Below are positions 1-6,761 of a DNA stretch of 64,000 bases, one piece after another (within the stretch, counting starts at the first letter, position 1; each line of letters opens with the position of its first letter). The position numbers were made by a program, and so were the translations under genes. The stretch is taken from positions 1-64,000 of the forward strand of contig JABIWH010000015.1 in NCBI GenBank assembly GCA_018701215.1. Direction: 5' to 3'. A model generated the notes under the pieces. It worked only from the letters and a program-made list of their open reading frames with translations. It was not told the DNA's origin and ran no database searches. The stretch is from Rhodospirillaceae bacterium. GTDB taxonomy: Bacteria > Pseudomonadota > Alphaproteobacteria > GCA-2731375.

Positions 1-2707
1 GAACGGATCCTTCCAGGTGCGAGAACGAGCTGTCCGCCGATGCGAAGATCAGCAAATCATCCCCATAGCGCGCCGAGGAAGCATCATAGGTGGCGCCACC
101 GATGGTGACGAAGTCGGTGCTGCCGCCATCACCGCTGGTCTGCGTAATGGTGTCGTCACCGCCATGCAGATCGAAGTGATATTCGTCCGACCCCAGACCG
201 CCGGTTAAGGCGTCGTCATCGCCGCCGCCGCGCAGGACATCATCGCCCTCGCCGCCTTCCAGAATATCGGCGCCCGCCAGGCCTGAAATGATGTCGTTGC
301 CGGCCAAACCATCGATGATGTCGTCATCGGGCGAACCACCAAGGATGTCGTCACCGCTGGTGCCCTTGGTGCCGAGCACATCACCCACGTTGGCCGATTC
401 CGCCACCACCAGGGCATCAAGGGCGGTTTCGTCGGTATAAGTCGCCTCGGCGGCCGTCAAATCGCCGGCCTCGGCCGCGGTTTCCATTATCGTGGCCGCG
501 TCGTCCGCCACCAGGGCGACCTGCGCCAGTTCCGTCAACAGATCCTCGGTGCCGCCGGCGGTGACGGCCTCGTCAATGACGTTGTTGGTCGCCGAGACGA
601 TCGCCGCCGCGTCATTTTGCACGGCCAGCGTCAAGGTGATGCCGAGGTCGAGCGCGACAGCCGCAATGATGCCGTCGAGGGTTGCGCTGTCAGCAAGATC
701 GAGCGATGCCCCACTGCCGCTGTAGATTTCAAGCGCGATGGCCTGATAGGCCGCCTCCAACGCCGCATCTTCGCTGACCGGGATGTTGCTGCCGTCATTA
801 CTGGCGCCGACGATGACGGCGGCGATCTGTTCGACGGTATTTTGCACCTTGATGGCTTCACCGGCGATACCACCGGCACCAGCCTCGCCGTTCGCGGTCG
901 CGGCAATCTGGTCATATTGCGTCAGGTCCACATTGGCCAGTGCCAGGCTGCTCTCGACCCAGGTTTCGGCCGTGGCCGCATCGGTGCCGTTGGCCATCAC
1001 CAGGACCACCAGATTGGTCAACGGGTTGATCACGGTTGAACCTTCCGGCGCGCGCAGGGTGCCGTGGAACGCCGTGCCGGTGGAAATGTCCGTGCCGCCC
1101 TGTTGGATCAGCGTGCCGGTGCCCGAGCCGCCGACAAGGCGGAAATCGCCGTCTGAATCCGTCAGGCCCGATGCCTCGCCCACATCAAGAACACCGTTGC
1201 CGTCGCTGTCCTGGAACACGGTCGCCCCGGCGATGTAACCATCGACACTGGTGCCCGCGCTGACGTTGGCGATATCGATGGTGAAGCTTAGCGTTTGGCT
1301 GCTCAGGCCACCGCCGTCAAAGGCGCGCAGGCTGAGCAATGTTGCCCCCGCATCGTTATCGCCGGGGCTGCCGTTGATGCTGCCCGTCAAGGGATCGAAG
1401 TTCATCCAGCCCGGTAGAAGTTCGGCCCCGCCCGCAACATTGTTTACCGCGACAATTTCAAAACTCAGGTCGTCACCATTATCGGGATCACTAAAAGCGT
1501 CCTCTGGGATACCGAAGCTGAAGTTGCTGCCTTCCTCGCCGCTCTGATTCTCGATCATGCCGGGGGCTTCCGGCGCGTCATTGCGGCCCTCGACAAGCAG
1601 CGTCGCCGTCGACGGCGTCGCGCCGCCATTGCCGTCGATCACGTCATAGCTAACGCTCAAGGTCTCGCTCTGGTCGAACGCCAGGTCGCCGAATTGGCCT
1701 GGATCAATGCTCAACGCACCGGTTGCGTCATCGACCGTGAAAATGACCACGCGGCCCAGGTTCGACGAGGTCACCGCGACCGACGCCGTGTCCATGTCAT
1801 CGCCGTTTGGGTCGGTTGCGTTGTCTAACAGATTGATCACAACCGGGAGCAGGGCATCCTCGTTCGTGATGCCGCCGTCCACGGGGCCCGAAACCACCGG
1901 TGCTTCATTGCGGCCCTCGACAATCAGCGTCGCCGTTGCCGGCGTCACGCCGCCGTTGCCATCGATGATATTATAGCTGACGCTCAAGGTCTCGCTCTGG
2001 CCGAACGCCAGATCGTCGAACTGGCCGGGATCAATGCTCAACGCACCGCTCGCATCGTCGACCGTGAAACTGACCACGCGGCCCAGGTTCGACGAGGCCA
2101 CCGTGACCGACGCCGTGTCCATGTCATCGCCATCCGCATCGGTTGCGTTGGCCAACAGGTTGATCACGACCGGTGCGGCATCCTCGTCCGTGGCACCGCC
2201 GTCCACCGGGCCGGAAACCACCGGCGCGGCGTTGCCACCGTCAAGGACCTCAAGCTCAAGACTCTCGATCGATTTGACTTCCAGGCCGAACGAAAATTTA
2301 AACTTGCCATGGCCGTTTTGCAGGTGGTCTTGGAAGGCGTCCAGTTCGCTTTGAATGCTGGCCAGTTCCGACTGTGTCACGACGAGGCGCAGGACATCGT
2401 TGCCGCCATTGCCATCAAATTTATCGCGGCCGCCTGCCTCTGTGCCGTAGACATAGACAAAGGTGTCGTCGCCGTCGCCACCCTTCAGCTTATCCTTGCC
2501 CGCACCACCCGAAAGCGTATCGTTGCCGTCGCCGCCCTTCAGCTTGTCATTGCCGCCATTGCCCGAAAGCACGTCGTTGCCGTCACCACCTTTTAGATCA
2601 TCCTTACCCGGCCCACCCGTCAGGATATCGTCCCCGTCGGTACCTTTGATTTTGTGATTATGTTTATGGTTGTGGTTGTGGTTGTGGTGATGGTGTTTCC
2701 CAGGCAT
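1..2707 (-). CDS. RTX / cadherin-like repeat secreted protein (C-terminus outside window)
   Basis: The frame is open from the ATG at 2707 to the window edge (about 902 codons, no stop). There is no Sec signal peptide, as expected for type I secretion, where the signal sits at the missing C-terminus. Order of parts: a His/Asn-rich stretch at residues 5-19; glycine-aspartate RTX nonapeptides (GGDGNDxL type, calcium binding) at about 22-85; two near-identical cadherin/VCBS-like units of about 108 residues at about 159-375; a dystroglycan/cadherin-type domain at about 378-480; a segment with DSDGNGVLD, an EF-hand-like calcium loop; a long Ala-rich helical region; and a second RTX block at about 780-845 (GTSGDDILGG, LAGNDIISG). 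Likely a surface adhesin or biofilm protein; its ligand cannot be read from the sequence. No type I secretion genes are in the window. Confidence 0.85.
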   Translation of the reverse strand, partial: MPGKHHHHNHNHNHKHNHKIKGTDGDDILTGGPGKDDLKGGDGNDVLSGNGGNDKLKGGDGNDTLSGGAGKDKLKGGDGDDTFVYVYGTEAGGRDKFDGNGGNDVLRLVVTQSELASIQSELDAFQDHLQNGHGKFKFSFGLEVKSIESLELEVLDGGNAAPVVSGPVDGGATDEDAAPVVINLLANATDADGDDMDTASVTVASSNLGRVVSFTVDDASGALSIDPGQFDDLAFGQSETLSVSYNIIDGNGGVTPATATLIVEGRNEAPVVSGPVDGGITNEDALLPVVINLLDNATDPNGDDMDTASVAVTSSNLGRVVIFTVDDATGALSIDPGQFGDLAFDQSETLSVSYDVIDGNGGATPSTATLLVEGRNDAPEAPGMIENQSGEEGSNFSFGIPEDAFSDPDNGDDLSFEIVAVNNVAGGAELLPGWMNFDPLTGSINGSPGDNDAGATLLSLRAFDGGGLSSQTLSFTIDIANVSAGTSVDGYIAGATVFQDSDGNGVLDVGEASGLTDSDGDFRLVGGSGTGTLIQQGGTDISTGTAFHGTLRAPEGSTVINPLTNLVVLVMANGTDAATAETWVESSLALANVDLTQYDQIAATANGEAGAGGIAGEAIKVQNTVEQIAAVIVGASNDGSNIPVSEDAALEAAYQAIALEIYSGSGASLDLADSATLDGIIAAVALDLGITLTLAVQNDAAAIVSATNNVIDEAVTAGGTEDLLTELAQVALVADDAATIMETAAEAGDLTAAEATYTDETALDALVVAESANVGDVLGTKGTSGDDILGGSPDDDIIDGLAGNDIISGLAGADILEGGEGDDVLRGGGDDDALTGGLGSDEYHFDLHGGDDTITQTSGDGGSTDFVTIGGATYDASSARYGDDLLIFASADSSFSHLEGSV
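1583..2233 (-). repeat. Two tandem cadherin-like repeat units inside the RTX gene
   Basis: Unit A (1910-2233, 108 codons) and unit B (1583-1909, 109 codons) both open with N-x-APVVSGPVDGG and share SSNLGRVV, FTVDDA, GALSIDPGQF and SETLSVSY. Similarity extends to the DNA, with long identical runs, so the duplication or homogenisation looks recent. Such units usually act as rigid calcium-bound spacers in adhesins. Confidence 0.8.
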
Positions 2708-3037
2708 TTACGATGCTCCCCGACATATTGTTTCTTCGCTGTTAACGAATTATAAACGATATGCAAATTCACCGCACGCCGTTTCCGAGAAAAAGGCGAA
2801 CATTAGTTCTCTATTATGGATAATTTCTGTCTGTAAGCACTAAGAGAAATCATTAAGAACTACATACAAACGATTGTATAATTTATAGTTTTTGACAACA
2901 ATTAACCCGCCGTCGGCATCGAACAGGCTGCCTGAAGAACGGATTGAGCGGAAAAGGCGGAAATGGACGTTTTCCACCTGGTTCCCCCATCATTCTTTTC
3001 GGGGTCTTTGATCTATCATCGATTTTAAGGAAAAAAT
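2708..3037. other. AT-rich intergenic region upstream of the RTX gene
   Basis: About 330 bases with no gene. The stretch from 2720 to 2890 is far richer in A and T than the surrounding sequence and is where the RTX promoter would lie. No -35/-10 pair with good spacing could be assigned. The right end holds the T-rich trailer of the tRNA (minus-strand ATTTTTT directly after CCA), which may help end tRNA transcription. Confidence 0.4.
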
Positions 3038-3113
3038 TGGTACGCGCGACAGGGATCGAACCTGTGACAACCTGATTAAAAGTCAGGTGCTCTACCAACT
3101 GAGCTACGCGCGC
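3038..3113 (-). tRNA. tRNA-Lys (anticodon TTT)
   Basis: The minus strand folds as a full cloverleaf. The seven-base acceptor arms are GCGCGCG (3113-3107) and CGCGCGT (3048-3042), closing with one G-U pair. The D arm is AGCTC-AGTTGGTAGA-GCA, the anticodon arm CTGAC-TTTTAAT-CAG has anticodon TTT, and the T arm carries GGTTCGATCC. Discriminator A is followed by an encoded CCA at 3040-3038. It lies downstream of tgt on the same strand. Confidence 0.97.
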
Positions 3114-3192
3114 ATCGGGGCGGAACTTAGGTCGGTGCGGGGTTCGGGTCAATGTTAATTCGACCCCCAGGCATGAATTTTGAGGTTAAATT

Positions 3193-4320
3193 TCAGACCG
3201 GTTCAATATCGCCCAGTTCAGCCGCCCGTGCATGGGCCGCCGCGAAATCGTCCAGGCGGCCATCCATGATGGCCTGGCGCAGACCAGCCATCAAATCCTG
3301 ATAATGGGTCAGGTTATGCCAGGTCGCCAGCATGGAGCCCAGGATCTCCTTGGCGCGGAACAGATGATGCAGATAACCGCGTGAATAGTTCCGGCACAAG
3401 GGGCAACGGCATGTTTCATCCACCGCTCGTGGGTCGTCGGCGTGGCGGGCATTGCGGATGTTCAAGGTGGCGCGCGGCGTGAACAGCTGGCCCGTGCGCC
3501 CGGACCGCGTAGGCATGACGCAATCGAACATATCGACGCCGCGCTGTACCGCACCGACGATATCGCCGGGCCGCCCCACGCCCATCAGATAGCGCGGTTG
3601 GTCGTTGGGCAAATGCGGCACGGTCACATCCAGGGTGGAAAACGTCAGCTCCTGACCTTCACCGACCGCCAGGCCGCCAATGGCATAGCCGTCAAAGCCG
3701 ATTTCCCGCAGGCGGGCGGCGGACTCGGCCCGCAGCCCGGCGTACATGCCGCCCTGAACAATGCCAAACAGGGCATAGCCGGGCCGCTCCACGAACGCCG
3801 TGCGGCAGCGTTCGGCCCAGCGCATGGATAGCTGCATGGAGGCCGCCGCGACCTCCTCCGTCGCCGGATAAGGCGTACATTCATCAAAGGCCATAGTGAT
3901 ATCGGCATCCAATAAATGCTGCACCTCGATACTGCGTTCGGGGCTGAGATACATCTTGGAGCCATCGATGTGGGATTTAAACGTCACCCCGTCTTCGTCC
4001 AATTTGCGCAGATCGGACAGGGAATAGACCTGAAAACCGCCTGAATCCGTCAAGATCGGCCGTTGCCAATGCATGAAGTCATGCAAACCGCCCAGGCGGT
4101 CGACCCGCTCGGCACCAGGGCGCAGCATAAGGTGATAGGTATTGGCCAGGACCATATCGGCGCCGGTCTCGCGCACCGCTTCCGGCGTCATGGCCTTGAC
4201 CGTGGCCGCCGTGCCCACGGGCATGAAGGCCGGCGTCGCGATGTCGCCATGCGCCGTGTTGATCCGTCCCGTACGCGCGGCGCCATTTTGGGCCAGAACC
4301 TGGAAATCATAGGCGGTCAC
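3193..4320 (-). CDS. tgt: Queuine/preQ1 tRNA-ribosyltransferase (tRNA-guanine transglycosylase)
   Basis: The 375-residue protein is the normal length for bacterial Tgt, which swaps G34 for preQ1 in tRNAs with GUN anticodons, an early step of queuosine formation. DSGGFQVYSL holds the conserved aspartate at the start of the active site, GIVQGG lines the base pocket, and GVDMFDCVMPTR carries the nucleophilic aspartate. Near the C-terminus CRCPLCRNYSRGYLHH supplies the three cysteines and a histidine of the zinc site. Its ATG overlaps the 3' end of queA by four bases, so the two are very likely translated together; QueA acts next on the Tgt product. Confidence 0.97.
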   Translation of the reverse strand: MTAYDFQVLAQNGAARTGRINTAHGDIATPAFMPVGTAATVKAMTPEAVRETGADMVLANTYHLMLRPGAERVDRLGGLHDFMHWQRPILTDSGGFQVYSLSDLRKLDEDGVTFKSHIDGSKMYLSPERSIEVQHLLDADITMAFDECTPYPATEEVAAASMQLSMRWAERCRTAFVERPGYALFGIVQGGMYAGLRAESAARLREIGFDGYAIGGLAVGEGQELTFSTLDVTVPHLPNDQPRYLMGVGRPGDIVGAVQRGVDMFDCVMPTRSGRTGQLFTPRATLNIRNARHADDPRAVDETCRCPLCRNYSRGYLHHLFRAKEILGSMLATWHNLTHYQDLMAGLRQAIMDGRLDDFAAAHARAAELGDIEPV

Positions 4321-5354
4321 GGGGCGCTCTCCAATTCCAGCAGACAGCCGTCGCCGTAGGAATAGAAACGGTAACCCGCGGCAATGGCATGCTCATAGGC
4401 CGCCTGCATCCGCGCCAGCCCGGAGAAGGCAGAGACCAGCATGAACAGGGTCGAGCGGGGCAGATGAAAATTCGTCAACAACATATCAACCACACGGAAA
4501 TTATAGCCCGGCGTGATAAAGATATCGGTCTCGCCGCAAAAGGCGTCCAGTGTGCCTGCCTGGGCCGCGCTTTCCAACAGACGCAGCGACGTGGTGCCCA
4601 CGGCGACCACCCTGCCGCCCCGGGCCTTGGTTTCGTTGATCCGCTGTACCACCGTGGCGTCCACCTCGCCCCATTCGCTGTGCATGTGGTGATCATCGGT
4701 ATCGGCGGCACTCACGGGCAGAAAGGTGCCCGGCCCCACATGCAATGTCAGCTCCGCAGGTTCGACGCCGGCCGCCGTCAGACGCTGCAACAATGCATCG
4801 GTAAAATGCAGTCCAGCCGTGGGTGCCGCGACGGCACCGTCATGGCGGGCCAGCACGGTCTGATAGTCGGCATTGTCCTGATCATCCACGGCCCGGTGCT
4901 TGCGTATATAGGGTGGTAGCGGCAGGGTGCCGTGGCGGCCAAGAGCCGCCATCAACTCGGCCTCGGTCATGGCGAAATCCAAGACCACCTGACCATCCGT
5001 ATGGGGCCCTTCGACCCGCGCGGTGAAACCATCGGCGATGCGCAGACGGTCGTCGGCGCGCAGACGCCGGGCCGGACGGGCGAAGGCCCTCCAGCGGCCC
5101 GGTGCGATACTCTCAAGCAAGGTGAGCTCTATTCGCGCCTGACCACGCCGCGCCTCGAGTTGCAATGGCAAAACACGGGTGTTGTTGAGGATTAGAAGAT
5201 CCCCGGCCCGCAACAGCGCCGGCAGATCGGCGATCATCCTATCGTGCGGGCCGGCATGATCCACATGCAGCAACCGCGCACTATCACGCGGCCGTGCCGG
5301 GCGCAGGGCAATGGCGCTTTGCGGCAGATCAAAATCAAATAGATCGACGTCCAT
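4317..5354 (-). CDS. queA: S-adenosylmethionine:tRNA ribosyltransferase-isomerase
   Basis: QueA moves the ribosyl part of SAM onto preQ1-modified tRNA to make epoxyqueuosine. The 345-residue length is standard. Family landmarks are the N-terminal MDVDLFDFDLPQSAIALRPA, the LILNNTRVLP strand, YQTVLA followed by GAVAAPTAGLHFT, LHVGPGTFLPV, and HSEWGEV. The near-C-terminal NFHLPRSTLFMLVSAF and the terminal YSYGDGCLL are also typical. It overlaps tgt and follows the cyclophilin gene after about 160 bases holding an inverted repeat pair, so it may have its own promoter or be read through from upstream. Confidence 0.97.
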   Translation of the reverse strand: MDVDLFDFDLPQSAIALRPARPRDSARLLHVDHAGPHDRMIADLPALLRAGDLLILNNTRVLPLQLEARRGQARIELTLLESIAPGRWRAFARPARRLRADDRLRIADGFTARVEGPHTDGQVVLDFAMTEAELMAALGRHGTLPLPPYIRKHRAVDDQDNADYQTVLARHDGAVAAPTAGLHFTDALLQRLTAAGVEPAELTLHVGPGTFLPVSAADTDDHHMHSEWGEVDATVVQRINETKARGGRVVAVGTTSLRLLESAAQAGTLDAFCGETDIFITPGYNFRVVDMLLTNFHLPRSTLFMLVSAFSGLARMQAAYEHAIAAGYRFYSYGDGCLLELESAP

Positions 5355-5392
5355 GGAGGGCGCTCCGCCAACCGGGCAACTCTAGCAAACCA

Positions 5393-5493
5393 CATTGTCA
5401 TGCCCGGGCTTGACCCGGGCATCCACGGCCAGCAACGGCGGCAATATCCTAAACGTCACCATGGATCGCCGGGTCAAGCCCGGCAATGACACA
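5393..5493. repeat. Pair of inverted REP-like palindromic units
   Basis: Two copies of TGTCAT-xx-CCGGGCTTGACCCGG-xx-ATCCA face each other, at about 5397-5427 (forward) and about 5462-5492 (reverse). Each unit is itself a palindrome (CCCGGG-CTTGA-CCCGGG in the first), and the two can also pair with one another across about 35 bases. The core resembles intergenic repeats widespread in alphaproteobacteria. They sit between the cyclophilin gene and queA and could stabilise or attenuate the message. Confidence 0.75.
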
Positions 5494-5515
5494 ACAGAGG
5501 ATACTTCCGGGGGCG

Positions 5516-6058
5516 TTATTCCGCGTCGGAGGCCATCCGCATGGAAATGATCTTGTCCGGGTCGGTGACAGAACCGCTGCCAGCCGCGCCCATCTTGATC
5601 TTATCCACGGCATCCATGCCGTCGGTGACCTGTCCCCACATGGTATATTGACCATCCAGCCAAGGTGCCGCCTTGAAGACGATGAAGAACTGGCTGTCGG
5701 CACTATTGGGATCAGCCGCCCGGGCCATGGAAAGGGCGCCGCGCAGATGCTTCTCGTTGGAGAATTCCGCATCCAGATGCTGGCCCGAACCGCCCGTTCC
5801 CGTACCCGTGGGGTCACCGGTCTGGGCCATGAAACCCTCGATCACGCGATGGAAGACAATGCCATCGTAGAATTTCTGCCGCACCAGTTCCTTGATGCGG
5901 GCGACATGGTTGGGAGCAATGTCGGGGCGCATTTCAATGGTCACCCGGCCATCCTTTAATTCAAGATAGATCGTATTTTCCAAGTCACCTGCTCCCGCTT
6001 CAATGACCGGCATCGCCAGGGCCATGATTAATCCAAAAATAAGTCTTCTTAACAGCAT
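5516..6058 (-). CDS. Cyclophilin-type peptidyl-prolyl cis-trans isomerase, probably exported
   Basis: Catalyses proline isomerisation during protein folding. The core includes FHRVIEGFMAQTGDPTGTG (catalytic arginine in FHRV, then the QTGDPTGTG loop), ALSMARAADPNSADSQFFI and the WLDGQYTMWGQV strand, all diagnostic for cyclophilins. The start at 6058 is chosen over an ATG at 6142, because it follows GAGGGACGGCAAG and opens with MLLRRLIFGLIMALA, a short hydrophobic signal peptide ending near VIEAGAGD; the longer frame would overlap coaD. A periplasmic location is inferred. It lies 76 bases after coaD on the same strand. Confidence 0.92.
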   Translation of the reverse strand: MLLRRLIFGLIMALAMPVIEAGAGDLENTIYLELKDGRVTIEMRPDIAPNHVARIKELVRQKFYDGIVFHRVIEGFMAQTGDPTGTGTGGSGQHLDAEFSNEKHLRGALSMARAADPNSADSQFFIVFKAAPWLDGQYTMWGQVTDGMDAVDKIKMGAAGSGSVTDPDKIISMRMASDAE

Positions 6059-6134
6059 CTTGCCGTCCCTCTTCCAAGCCGCCCTCTGCCAAGCCAGCTG
6101 CGCCATGCGATACAGCACCGACGTCTGAAGCACT

Positions 6135-6644
6135 TCAGTCACGCCCGACCCGTTCGTACAAACATTTCGTCACCCGCGGCGAGACGAACGACGAGACGTC
6201 GCCATCCAGCCGGGCAATTTCCTTAACCAGACGCGAGGCGATGAATTGATACTTGTCGTTGGCCATCAAGAACACTGTTTCAATTTCAGAATTCAGACGC
6301 AGGTTCATACCAACCATCTGAAATTCGTACTCGAAATCCGAGACAGCCCGCAAACCACGGATGATGATCCCGGCGTCATGTTCCTGGGCGCAGTGCATCA
6401 ACAGATTATCAAACGGCCGCACCGCTATTTCGCAGTCGTGCAACTTCCCCTCGATTGCATCGAGTTCGTCCTGAACCATCTGCACCCGTTCATCCAGCGT
6501 AAACATCGGACCCTTATCACGGTTAATCGCGACGCCAATGACCAATCTATCCACCAGCTTGGTGGCACGTTGAATAATATCACTATGCCCCAGGGTGATG
6601 GGGTCGAAAGTTCCCGGATAAAAGCCGATACGCTGCTTAGACAA
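6135..6644 (-). CDS. coaD: Phosphopantetheine adenylyltransferase
   Basis: CoaD transfers AMP from ATP to 4'-phosphopantetheine, the penultimate step of coenzyme A synthesis. The 169 residues match the family length. YPGTFDPITLGHSDII contains the TxGH nucleotide-binding motif, and RGLRAVSDFEYEFQM and TVFLMA are standard substrate-site segments. The usual ISSTxVRE motif near residue 130 appears as IASRLVKEIA, a variant common in alphaproteobacteria. It lies 117 bases after gyrA and probably shares its transcript. Confidence 0.97.
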   Translation of the reverse strand: MSKQRIGFYPGTFDPITLGHSDIIQRATKLVDRLVIGVAINRDKGPMFTLDERVQMVQDELDAIEGKLHDCEIAVRPFDNLLMHCAQEHDAGIIIRGLRAVSDFEYEFQMVGMNLRLNSEIETVFLMANDKYQFIASRLVKEIARLDGDVSSFVSPRVTKCLYERVGRD

Positions 6645-6761
6645 AACCGCCTCCTAGTGCCAACAGACTAATCCTGAAGGATCATTAGCCTTTCAGGGCC
6701 ATCATGAAAAGGGTGAAAACGTAAGGTACCTGCAATTGGCCCCGTCCATGCCACCGCCGGT

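Noticed and set aside
3038..3113. tRNA-Lys as an integration site for a genomic island containing the RTX gene
   Set aside because: No integrase, no second partial tRNA copy and no direct repeat of the tRNA 3' end were found in the window.
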